DNA from: CAZHGD01 sp964531735
GTDB lineage: Bacteria; Armatimonadota; UBA10988
DNA length: 47,895 nucleotides
Assembly: GCA_964531735.1 (NCBI GenBank)
Contig: CAZHGD010000043.1
Span: 1-47,895 of the forward strand
Direction: 5' to 3'
This document shows, one piece after another, positions 16,233 through 25,500 of the stretch. Position 1 is the first letter of the stretch. The number at the start of each line of letters is the position of its first letter. The position numbers and the translations under genes were made by a program. Below the pieces are notes generated by a model. It was not told the origin of the DNA. It saw only the letters and a program-made list of their open reading frames with translations, and ran no database searches.

Positions 16233-16852
16233 TGTACCCCCGTTTGACGTCACCGTTACGGCCGGCCGGCACTGCGTGTTCGAGCACTTGGCTCCCTGAG
16301 CCGAGTGCAAGGACGAGCCTCGCCGACGCGGCCGAGAGCGGCGCCGCGGTCCACGGCTCGCCATGGAGCGTTGGCACGAGTCGCCGCTCTGGTGGCGCCA
16401 GACAGGTGCATGTACCTCCGTTTGCCGTCAACTGCGCGAACGCGGTCCACGGTGCCGCGGTATCCGTCCATCGACGTCCGGATCCGCGGCCTTGGGATCG
16501 TCCGCACCGACTCGACAGCCCGACACCGTCTTGCCCTAAGCCCACAGCAGCGCCAGGGACCTCTGGCTCCGGGCATATGTACCCTCACTTGCCGTCAAAG
16601 GTGCGGGGCTGGGTACGTCTGACAAGGTGCGTGGATCCGCTCCCAGAGCGCGCGGACGAGTTGATGTACCCCGGCTTGCCGTCGCCACAGAGCCTGACGT
16701 CAACTGAGGGTACAACGATAACTCGGGCCAAAAACCGGCTCTGGCAGCCGGCCCAAACGATCGGCCCGCCTCCCGATGACGGCAAACCGGGGTACGTCTA
16801 CGAACAGAGCAAGCGTCAACCGGGGGTACCAGTGACGTCAAGCGGAGGTACA
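16233..16852. repeat. oriV2: Iteron origin of replicon 2 (eight 20 bp iterons)
   Basis: Eight copies of a motif with consensus TGTACCYCCGTTTGMCGTCA are present: direct at 16233-16252, 16411-16430, 16578-16597 and 16665-16684; inverted at 16695-16714, 16777-16796, 16811-16830 (diverged at both ends) and 16833-16852. They fill the 750 bp gap between parB and rep2, which has no gene. The motif differs from that of origin 1 apart from the GTAC core, so each origin should answer to its own initiator. Confidence 0.9.
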
Positions 16853-16887
16853 TGAGAGGCCCGCGAGTCCGCTTGGCAAGCGGCTCG

Positions 16888-16913
16888 GCTAGGACCCCAA
16901 GCTGAGTCCTAGC
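16888..16913. other. Perfect hairpin in the rep2 leader
   Basis: GCTAGGAC and GTCCTAGC form a perfect 8 bp stem with a 10-base loop, followed by TTTCTAG. It lies between the last iteron and the rep2 start (16955) and could limit rep2 transcription or translation. Confidence 0.4.
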
Positions 16914-16954
16914 TTTCTAGCCAGGAATCCAAGTAAGCTCTCTGGGAAGCCCTT

Positions 16955-18220
16955 ATGTCTGATGACCAACAACAGCCAACGGCCTGTCTGCCAGCAGTAG
17001 CCGGGCGCGACTACGCTGCGCTCGCCGTGCTGCCGTTCACGCTCGCCCTGCGCGAACCGACCAAGAGCCACGGCCCGGTCCATGCCGACTTCACCATCAC
17101 CGTTGACGGCAAGCCTCGTCGGGTGACCACGACCCTCATGCCCGGCGAATCCGGCGTGCTTCCTGTCCACGCAGACCAGATGGTCCACTTGGCGCTGCTC
17201 CAGCTTGCCATGCAGCGCCCAGACCTGAGCGACACGCTGGTGTTCCGCCGCATGGAGGTCTTCGATCTCCTTCGGTGGCCAAACCGCGGCTGGTCGTACG
17301 ACCGCTTGGAGCAGTCGCTGCGCCGGTTGGCTGGCCTGACCATCGAGATCCGGTCCGTACTGGTAGCGCGAGACGGCCGCGAGTACCACAAGAGCACGCA
17401 CCTGTCTCACGTCATCGACAGCGTCTACATCGGCAGCGGGCGCGACGCCGAATGCCGTGTGCGCTGGGGCGACCTGGTACTCGAAGCCTTCCGCTTGGGC
17501 GACTTCAAACGGCTCGATTGGGACCTGATCATTGATCTCGGCAACCCGCTCACCGCGCAGCTCTACCGGCTGATCGACCGCGCCACTCTGAGCGGCCAGA
17601 CCGAGTGGGAGATCGACTGGCGGTCGCTGGCCATTGCCCTTGGCATGAGCGCCGACGGTTGCGCCCGGCCGGCCCGCCTGCGGCAGCGCCTCGAGCCGCA
17701 CTTCGAGACACTGCGGAAGCACCAAGTGCTGGAGCATGTCCGGTATGCTCGCGGCGGGCAGTTCGTTTTCGAGGTGCGCAACTACCTGCGGTCTCGTATC
17801 CGGCACGTCCTGGAGGACCGGTTCGGTGTCTACGGCGAGGCCGCCCGGCAGTTGATGGCGGCGCACGACGAAGTGCAGATCATGGTGCAGTGTGACTGTC
17901 TGTACCATGGCTCGCGGCCCAAGCCACATTCCATTGGCGGCTATTTGGTCGAGGCTGTCCGGCAGGGCTACGAGCTGCGCTACGCGCCGGACGAGCCTGA
18001 GGCGTTCGCGGGGCTGTGGGGAATGCTTGGCCAGGAGGAGCACGACGCCTACCACAGGGCCGGTCTGAAGCTGCTGGGCGTCGGCGACGACCTGTTCGAG
18101 ACCAGTGCCGACCCAACCGCTTGGTCGCAGACGATGCGAGCCGTGGTGCGGTTCCTGGTCTGCCATGCCATCGACCCCGAGCAGATCCCGGGCACGCAGG
18201 TGGTCAGGCACGGAGCCTGA
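16955..18220 (+). CDS. repA: RepA-type plasmid replication initiator 2
   Basis: This is the full-length 421-residue counterpart of the initiator at 9369-10682. The winged-helix core includes MVHLALLQLAMQRPD, FDLLRWPNRGWSYDRLEQSL, GDFKRLDWDLIIDLGNP, TAQLYRLIDRATLSGQ and LGMSADGCARPARLRQRLEP. Homology carries on through VRNYLRSRIRHVLEDRFGVY and GYELRYAPDEPEAFAGLWGM, and then into a C-terminal 70 residues that the first copy lacks. The ATG at 16955 has GGGAAG about 6 bp upstream. It belongs to the RPA/RepA initiator group, which binds iterons (eight lie upstream) to start replication. Because both its ParA and its own C-terminus are intact, this is probably the working replicon. Confidence 0.9.
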   Translation: MSDDQQQPTACLPAVAGRDYAALAVLPFTLALREPTKSHGPVHADFTITVDGKPRRVTTTLMPGESGVLPVHADQMVHLALLQLAMQRPDLSDTLVFRRMEVFDLLRWPNRGWSYDRLEQSLRRLAGLTIEIRSVLVARDGREYHKSTHLSHVIDSVYIGSGRDAECRVRWGDLVLEAFRLGDFKRLDWDLIIDLGNPLTAQLYRLIDRATLSGQTEWEIDWRSLAIALGMSADGCARPARLRQRLEPHFETLRKHQVLEHVRYARGGQFVFEVRNYLRSRIRHVLEDRFGVYGEAARQLMAAHDEVQIMVQCDCLYHGSRPKPHSIGGYLVEAVRQGYELRYAPDEPEAFAGLWGMLGQEEHDAYHRAGLKLLGVGDDLFETSADPTAWSQTMRAVVRFLVCHAIDPEQIPGTQVVRHGA

Positions 18221-18307
18221 GCGGCGAGTGAGGTGGCCGTGATTGGCCCGAGCCAGCTGGCCGAATGGGCTGCCTGCGGCGGGTCAGGAGTCGGACGGGC
18301 GTGTGGG

Positions 18308-18330
18308 GCGACGCGCCGGTAGCGCGTCGC
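18308..18330 (+). terminator. Hairpin downstream of rep2
   Basis: GCGACGCG and CGCGTCGC form a perfect 8 bp stem around a 7-base loop, 88 bp after the rep2 stop, followed by ACTTTCTGG. It is a plausible end for the rep2 transcript, although the T-tract is short. Confidence 0.5.
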
Positions 18331-18696
18331 ACTTTCTGGCGCGACGCCGTCCGGCGCTCAGTTGCGGGCTCGTTGGCCAATCAAAGCCGCCAAAGCGCAC
18401 CAATGTGGTGACCTGTTGTTCACGGTCGCAATGTTCCGCAGGACACGCTCTCCGGGCGTGGAAGTAGCCTCGGCAAGTGCGGCCGTGCTCGGCTGGGTAC
18501 TGGGCATGGCGCCGCCGCGCTCGCGGAGTCACCGGCGCCTGTCACTATGACCTGCGTGCAGTCCAGTGAAGCAGAGCCGCTCTTGGCGAGCGCCGCCCAG
18601 GCCAGTGTCGATCACAGCAATGGGCCGACGCGTGTCCGCCGCTGACGGCTGCAAGCCGGACAGGCGCCACTGTCCACCGTGACAAAGGGGTGAGGA
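18331..18696. other. Gene-free leader of the DISARM locus
   Basis: No gene is supported between the rep2 hairpin and drmD. The stretch should hold the DISARM promoter, but I see no clear -35/-10 pair. AAGGGG at 18685-18690 is the ribosome site for drmD. Confidence 0.5.
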
Positions 18697-21600
18697 GTGA
18701 GTTCAGCGGTAGCAGGAGCGCCAGCCGCAGGCAACGTGGTTCGGCTTCGGATGCGCACGTATCTGGCGGAGCTGGTTGAGCCGACACTTGGTCGTGGGAC
18801 CCATGTCGGGCTGTCCTGTCTCGACGACGACGCCCAAGGCCAGCAACTCGACGTCATCTGGGAACTCGAGCCCGACGCGCGAGTCGTCGATGAGGAAGCC
18901 TGGCAGAGCATCGGCCAGCGGGGTTTCGACCCGCGAGAGTGGTTCAGTGCGTACCTGCACACGCTCCGCTGGAACTGCGTTACCGCCACCGAGCCGCGTC
19001 TGTTTCAGTCGCCATTCCGGGCGGGCATCAAGCTCGACGCCTACCAACTGGAGCCGTTGCGCAAAGCGCTCGTGCTGCCGCGAGTGAACCTCTTCATTGC
19101 CGACGACGTGGGTCTGGGCAAGACGATCGAAGCTGGGCTCATCGCCGGCGAGCTGCTGCTTCGCCGCCGGGTCCGTGAAGTGGTCGTAGCCTGTCCGCCT
19201 TCGATGATCCCGCAGTGGCAAGAGGAGATGGAGGCCCGCTTCGGGCTCACGTTTGAGGTGCTGGACCGGGAGTACGTCGAGCGCACGCGTCGCGAGCACG
19301 GCTTCGGCGCCAATCCCTGGCTGACCTTTCCACGCTTCATCGTCTCCCACAAACTCCTGATTGACGAGAGCTACGCCGGCCCGCTGCGGGCTTGGCTCGG
19401 CGAACTCCGACCCGGCAGCCTCCTGATCCTTGATGAGGCGCACAACGCCGCACCGGCCAGCGGGTCTCGGTATGCGATCGACAGCCGCATCACCCGGGCC
19501 GTGCGTGACCTGGCACCGCGCTTCGAACACCGCCTGTTCCTCTCGGCTACGCCGCACAACGGCCACTCCAACAGCTTCAGCGCTCTGTTGGAGTTGCTCG
19601 ACCCAGACCGCTTCGTGCGCGGCGTGCCGGTCTTGGCCAAGAACCGCGACCAAGTGATGGTCCGTCGTCTCAAGGATGACATCCGGTCCCTACAAGGTGG
19701 CTTCCCCAGGCGTACGGTCCGGCAGGTCGATCTTGCCGGGCTGCCTACTGACGCGCCGGAGCTGGTGCTCGCGAGTCTCCTCGACGAGTACCGGGAGGTC
19801 CGGCAGAGGCGCCTCGCCGAGGCCAGCAAGCGGCAACAAGCCGCCGGCGCGCTGCTCATCTCCGGTCTGCAGCAGCGGTTGCTGTCGTCGATCGAGGCCT
19901 TCGCGCGGACCCTCGCTGTGCACGGCCGGACCATGGAACGCCTTTGGGCCAACGAGGTCGAGAGCCCGAGCCACATCGACCGGGATCTCCTGGCCGGCAG
20001 TCCCGATGCCGATGACGAACGGTCTGGCATGGGCGATGACGACCGCGCCCAACTGGAGGACCTGGCCTTCGAAGCCGCCACCCTGGCGACCTCTGGCGTG
20101 CGTGCCAGTGCTGCCGTGGACCGCGAGCGCGAGCTGCTCCATGAGATGGGCCGGATCGCCGCTGTGGCACGCGACCTTCCCGACGCCCGAGCCCAGTACC
20201 TTCTCGGCTGGATCCGTGAGCGCCTGTGCCGTGGGGTGGGGGAGCGGGGCCAGGGCGACGGCGCCTGGACCGACCTGCGCCTGCTCATCTTCACCGAGTA
20301 TGAGGACACTCGCCGGTGGCTGGTGGGTCTGCTCAGGAACGCCGTGGCCGGCACCGACCAGGCTGACCAGCGGGTCGACTACTACAGCGGCGCCACGTCG
20401 CAGGACCGTCGGCGCGTCATCCAGCGCGCCTTCAACACTGCGCCGGGCGATCATCCGCTGCGCATCTTGGTGGCCACTGATGCGGCCCGCGAGGGCCTCA
20501 ATCTCCAGGCTCACTGCCACAACCTGTTCCACTTCGATGTGCCCTGGAACCCGTCTCGCCTCGAACAGCGCAACGGTCGCATCGACCGCAAGCTCCAGCC
20601 GCAGCCCGAAGTGTTCTGCCACTACTTCGTCTACACGCAGCGGCCGGAGGACCGCGTCTTGCGCACGCTGGTCCGCAAGACCGAGACCATTCGGAGCGAG
20701 TTGGGCAGCCTGTCACAAGTGCTGGAGGCGCGTCTGGCCAAGATGCTCCAAGGTGGTGGCATTCGGCGCGCCGAGCTGGACCGGCTCACCCGTGAGATCG
20801 AGCAGACCGCGCCCGACGCCGACCGCCAAGCGGTGGTCGAGGAGGAGTTGGAGTCGACCCGCGAGCGACGGCAGGCCCTCGAACGCCAGATTGAGACTCT
20901 CCGCACCCACCTGGGCGCTTCGCAACGCCGCATTGGCCTCGATCATGACGCCTTGCGGGACGCGCTGTCCTGCTCGTTGGAGATGCTCGGCGTGCAGGCG
21001 TTGCAGCCGACCGAGACACCCGCCGATGAGCCAAGCCGCTTCGTCTTCCCCAACCTGGACGCCCGCCACGGCTCAGATCCTGGCTGGGCCTCGACGCTCG
21101 ACACCCTCCGCGAGCTGCCCGAGGACGGCGAACGAGGGTACCGCTGGCGGCAGGACAAGCCCATCCGGCCGGTCGTCTTCCAGGCGCCGCAGGGCATCGA
21201 CGACGAAGTGGTCCAGCTTCACCTCTCGCACCGCGTGGTGCAGCGGCTGCTCTCGCGGTTCACCGCCCAGGGCTTCGTCTACCACGATCTGTCACGCGCC
21301 TGCCTGGCTCAGTCGGAAGACAGCATCGCGCGCGTGGTACTGATCGGGCGGCTGGCACTCTACGGGCGTGGCGCGGCCAGACTCCACGAGGAGATCGTCA
21401 CCGTCACGGCCCGCTGGGTGCCACCGGATGTTCGGTCGGGGCGACTGGCGCCCTATGCCCGCGATGCCGAAGCGCGGACACTCGACCTGCTGGAAGCGGC
21501 ACTCAAGCCCGGCGCTGGTCACGTCGCCAGCGAGGTCGCCGCGCGCTTCGAAGCAGCTCTTGCGCAGGACCTGACCGACCTGCTGCCGTACTTGACCGAC

Positions 21601-21939
21601 CGCGGCGCTGCCGCCCGGCAAGAAGCTGTGCAGAAGCTGGCCGAGCGCGGCCGGATCGAGTCGGCTGCCATGGCCGACCTGCTCGACCAGCAGCGCCATC
21701 GCGTGCTCGAAGAGCAGGCCAAGCACGAGATCGGCTCGCCTCAGGGGTTCCTACCCGGCACACTGACCGACGAGGAGCAGCGGCAGCTCGAAGCCAACCG
21801 CCGCGCCTGGCAGCGTTGGCTCGACCGGTTCGAGGAGCAGCGCGAGCGTGAGCCGCGGCGCATTGCCGAGTTCTACGAGGTGACCTCGTCACGCGTGGCG
21901 CCGGTTGGCCTGGCCTACCTCTGGCCACTGACGGGGTAG
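18697..21939 (+). CDS. drmD: DrmD, SNF2-type helicase of class 1 DISARM
   Basis: The 1080-residue protein has a complete SF2/SNF2 motor. Motif I is DDVGLGKTIEAGL (about 136-148). Motif II is LILDEAHNAAP (DEAH near 246-249). Motif III is LFLSATPHNGHSNSF, a phrase typical of the DrmD and HepA-like branch. The C-terminal helicase lobe has YYSGATSQDRRRVIQ, VATDAAREGLNLQ and WNPSRLEQRNGRIDRK (about 560-640). A coiled-coil stretch (TREIEQ...ERRQALERQIETLR) lies near 690-750, and a long DrmD-specific tail follows. The GTG at 18697 is chosen because AAGGGG is 6 bp upstream. DrmD is the class 1 specific helicase of DISARM, an anti-phage system. It leads the operon, with 15 bp to the next gene. Confidence 0.92.
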   Translation: MSSAVAGAPAAGNVVRLRMRTYLAELVEPTLGRGTHVGLSCLDDDAQGQQLDVIWELEPDARVVDEEAWQSIGQRGFDPREWFSAYLHTLRWNCVTATEPRLFQSPFRAGIKLDAYQLEPLRKALVLPRVNLFIADDVGLGKTIEAGLIAGELLLRRRVREVVVACPPSMIPQWQEEMEARFGLTFEVLDREYVERTRREHGFGANPWLTFPRFIVSHKLLIDESYAGPLRAWLGELRPGSLLILDEAHNAAPASGSRYAIDSRITRAVRDLAPRFEHRLFLSATPHNGHSNSFSALLELLDPDRFVRGVPVLAKNRDQVMVRRLKDDIRSLQGGFPRRTVRQVDLAGLPTDAPELVLASLLDEYREVRQRRLAEASKRQQAAGALLISGLQQRLLSSIEAFARTLAVHGRTMERLWANEVESPSHIDRDLLAGSPDADDERSGMGDDDRAQLEDLAFEAATLATSGVRASAAVDRERELLHEMGRIAAVARDLPDARAQYLLGWIRERLCRGVGERGQGDGAWTDLRLLIFTEYEDTRRWLVGLLRNAVAGTDQADQRVDYYSGATSQDRRRVIQRAFNTAPGDHPLRILVATDAAREGLNLQAHCHNLFHFDVPWNPSRLEQRNGRIDRKLQPQPEVFCHYFVYTQRPEDRVLRTLVRKTETIRSELGSLSQVLEARLAKMLQGGGIRRAELDRLTREIEQTAPDADRQAVVEEELESTRERRQALERQIETLRTHLGASQRRIGLDHDALRDALSCSLEMLGVQALQPTETPADEPSRFVFPNLDARHGSDPGWASTLDTLRELPEDGERGYRWRQDKPIRPVVFQAPQGIDDEVVQLHLSHRVVQRLLSRFTAQGFVYHDLSRACLAQSEDSIARVVLIGRLALYGRGAARLHEEIVTVTARWVPPDVRSGRLAPYARDAEARTLDLLEAALKPGAGHVASEVAARFEAALAQDLTDLLPYLTDRGAAARQEAVQKLAERGRIESAAMADLLDQQRHRVLEEQAKHEIGSPQGFLPGTLTDEEQRQLEANRRAWQRWLDRFEEQREREPRRIAEFYEVTSSRVAPVGLAYLWPLTG

Positions 21940-21954
21940 AGGGGAGCAACCCAC

Positions 21955-22503
21955 ATGGGCGAGATAGCGAGCACACCAGACGAGCGGTGCTTTCTAGGGA
22001 TCGAGATGCCCGAGTTGCAGCGGCTTGCGGGCATCGCTGCGGTGGACCGGGCTGCGTTCTTCCACCGCAACCCGCGGTGGCGCGACCTGTATGAGGATCG
22101 GGTGCTCTGCGTCGCCCTGTGCCAGGGCTCTGCGTTGCACTATGTGGACGGTCGGAACGGCATCAAGGACTGGGACGTGTGGACCTTCTACGCGGAACCG
22201 CCCGGCCTGGCCCAGAACGACCAGTTCCCGCCGCGCCGCCGTGGCGAGTTGGCCTTTGGTGATGCGCGCTTCGGGCGGTGTCCGGTGCGTCCACAGCATC
22301 TCGGCCGGCCGGTGGATCTGATCGGTCGCTCCATTCCCTGGCGTCACGGCGAGAATCCCGTTGACGCTGTCGTCCGTTACCTCCGTGCCAGCCGCACCAC
22401 CTCGGCGCGCTGCCTGGCGGCCAAGGCCGTGGTGTTGCTGGATCCGGCCGACCGACGGGGCGAGATCGTCTGGCCGGTCGGAGCGCGGCGGGTGGGGGCC
22501 TGA
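21955..22503 (+). CDS. Putative nucleotidyltransferase-fold protein inside DISARM
   Basis: The ATG at 21955 has AGGGGAG about 9 bp upstream, and the stop is 2 bp from drmMI, so it is co-transcribed. The 182-residue product has a strand ending in VALCQGSALHYVDG, then IKDWDVWTFY, then GRPVDLIGRSI. A Gly-Ser turn followed after about 13 residues by D-x-D in a strand, and later a third acidic residue in a strand, is the signature order of the DNA polymerase beta nucleotidyltransferase fold (MNT/AbiEii type). Near the end RTTSARCLAAKAVVLLDP looks like a helix plus strand. It is not one of the five canonical class 1 DISARM genes. An AMPylation, tRNA-modifying or signalling role is possible but unproven. 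Confidence 0.6.
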   Translation: MGEIASTPDERCFLGIEMPELQRLAGIAAVDRAAFFHRNPRWRDLYEDRVLCVALCQGSALHYVDGRNGIKDWDVWTFYAEPPGLAQNDQFPPRRRGELAFGDARFGRCPVRPQHLGRPVDLIGRSIPWRHGENPVDAVVRYLRASRTTSARCLAAKAVVLLDPADRRGEIVWPVGARRVGA

Positions 22504-22505
22504 GC

Positions 22506-25500
22506 ATGGCCTACGATCCTGCCCTCAACGACCACAAGGCCTGGCTGGGCTACCTCCAACCGGAGGGCCTGGTCGTCTCAGCCACTGCCCTGGTCGATGC
22601 CCAGGTGGTGCTCGACCGCAACGCCACCGAGCTGCAGCAGCGGTTCCTGGAGTTCGTTGAGGAAGTCGACACTGGCGAGGACATGGCGCCGGCCATCGCC
22701 GAGTTCACGCGGTTTGCCCGCGAGTTCCTGGGCTGGCCCGACGAGTGCCTGCTGGGGCTCGACGACACCCGGCCGCTGCCTGAGCGTCTGATCGTCGCGC
22801 TGCCTGACCTCAACGAGATCCTGCGGCCGTCGCTGGCCTTCGTCGATGATCGTCAGGAGGGTGGGGCGCCACTACTGCTCGTCCAGTTGCTCGATGCCAG
22901 CGTGGGCCTCGACGTGGTGACCACAGGTGATCAAGCCGGCTGGTCCGCCTCGGCCGGCCAGCGCTTCGAACGACTGCTGCGCGAGACAGGCGTGCCCATT
23001 GGCGTGCTGTGCAATGGGACTCACCTGCGCCTGGTCTATGCGCCGCGCGGCGAGAGCTCGGGCAGCCTGACCTGGCCGATCAGGCACCTCACCGAGGCCG
23101 CCGGCCGGCCACTGGTCGGCGCGCTGGACATGCTGCTGTCCAGCCGTCGGCTGCTCACGGGAGCCACGTCATCGCGGCTGCCGGCGTTGCTTAGCCGCAG
23201 CCGCGACTATCAGAGCCAGGTCTCCACCGCCCTGGCCGGCCAGGTCCTCGAAGCGCTCTACGAACTGCTGCGCGGGTTCCAGGCCGCCGATGCCGGGGCC
23301 AACGGCGAACTGCTGCGCGAGCCACTGGACCGCGACCCCAACTCGGTCTACGCGGGCCTGCTGGCCGTCCTGATGCGCCTCGTCTTCCTCCTCTATGCCG
23401 AGGACAAGGGCCTCCTGCCGGCCACCGCTCTCTACGTCCGCAACTACGGTGTCCACGGCTTGTTCGAGCGGCTGCGCGCCGACCGCGAGCGCTACGCCGA
23501 CACCATGGACCAGCGCTACGGCGGCTGGGCGCAACTGATTGGCCTGTTCGGCGCCGTCCACGCCGGCTGCCGCCATCCCGAGATGGCCATGCCAGCCCGG
23601 CAGGGCCACCTGTTCGACCCAGAGCGGTACCCCTTCCTGATCGGCGCGACGCTCGCCGAGCCGCAGATCCCCCGCATCCCCGACGGTTGCCTCGAACGGG
23701 TCCTGCGCAACTTGCTCATCCTCAACGGCGAGCGTCTGTCCTATCGCACCCTCGATGTCGAGGAGATCGGCTCCGTCTACCAGACCATCATGGGCTTTGC
23801 TCTGGAACGCGTCGCGGGCACGTCCATCGCCATCGTCGGCAAGCGCAAGCACAAGTCCGAGGTGGCGGCGCCGGTGGTCATCAACCTCGACGCGCTGTTG
23901 GCCCAGGCGGGCAAGGACCGGGCCAAGTGGCTCAAGGACGCCACCGGGCACGACTGGACCGGCAAGACCTACAGCGGGCTGAAGGACGCGCGCTGCGTCG
24001 ATGAGCTGCTGACCATCCTCGACCGGCGCATCGCCCGTCACGCCACGCCGGCCCCGGTGCCCGAGAACGGCCTGGTGCTCCAGCCCACCGACGAACGCCG
24101 CCGCACCGGCTCGCACTACACCCCGCGCAAGCTCACCGAGCCGATCGTGCGCAAGACGCTGGAGCCGGTGTTGGCCCGGCTCGGCGAGCACCCGACCGCG
24201 CCGCAGATCCTCGACCTCAAAGTCTGTGACCCGGCCATGGGCTCCGGGGCGTTTCTGGTGGAAGCCTGCCGCCAACTGGCCGACGAGCTGGTCGAAGCCT
24301 GGCACCACCACGGCAACCTGCCGGCCATCCCGCCCGACGAGGACGAGTTGATGCTGGCCAAGCGCCTCATCGCCCAGCGCTGCCTCTACGGCGTCGACAA
24401 GAACCCCATGGCCGTCGACCTGGCCAAGCTCTCGCTGTGGCTGGCGACGCTGGCCAAGGACCATCCGTTCACCTTCGTCGACCACTCGCTGCGCGCCGGC
24501 GACTCGCTGGTCGGGCTGACTTGCAAGCAGATCCTCGGCTTCCACTGGCAGCCGACGGGCGACCGCGTCTTTGGCCAGCAGGACCTCGAAGCGCGCATCG
24601 AGCAGGCCGTGCTCTACCGCCGCCGCGTGCTCGACGGCGGCGAGCACATGAGCCCAGCCGAAAAGAGCCGCTGGCTCGCGGTGGCCGACGACAAGCTCGA
24701 TGTCGTGCGGCTCTATGGCGACCTGGTGATCGCCGCCTTCTTCGGCGGCAGCAAGGACAAGGAACGCCAGGCGCAGCGCGATGCGCTGCTTGAGGCCGTG
24801 GTGCGGTCTGTCGAAACCGGCGATGTGCGCGAACTGCCGGTGACGGCGGCGGAGGACCTACGGAGCGGGGAGCATCCGGTCAAGCCGTTCCACTGGGAGA
24901 TCGAATTCCCTGAGGTGTTCGAGGTAGAACACGGGGGCTTCGACGCCATTGTAGGGAACCCGCCGTTCTTGAAGGGCAGCTTCATCTCGTCTACCAGTGG
25001 TGGTGGGTACCGAGATTACCTGCTCATGGCCCACGTCGGTGCCCACGGCAACGCAGATCTAGTCGCACACTTTTTTCGGGAGGCCTTCTCTCGTATCGCT
25101 GAACACGGCACCTTCGGGTTGTTGGCCACTAACACGATCGCGCAGGGCGACACGAGGTCTACTGGCCTTGCATGGATCGTGCGCGAAGGTGGCGTGATCC
25201 ACTCCGCAACCCGTCGCTACAAGTGGCCCGGCCAAGCGGCAGTGACCGTCAGTGTGGTCCACTGCCACCGGGGTGCGTCTAGTGCCCCAGCTCTTCTGGA
25301 CGGCAAGACCGTAGGCCACATCACCCCGTACCTTTTCGAGGGCGAGGCGGACGGTGAGCCGAACGTCCTAATCGCCAATCGCAACCGGAGTTTCATGGGG
25401 CCGTACATACATGGGCCCGGCTTCGTCTTCTCTGACGAAGAAGGAGCGACTCCGCTTGCCGAGTTGGGTCAATTGCTCCACCTGAACCCACGGATAGCAG

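Noticed and set aside
16233..16852. CRISPR array
   Set aside because: The 20 bp repeats are irregularly spaced, occur on both strands and precede a rep gene, so they are iterons.
18331..18696. Small genes between rep2 and drmD
   Set aside because: Frames of 60-80 codons exist on both strands but lack start signals and motifs.
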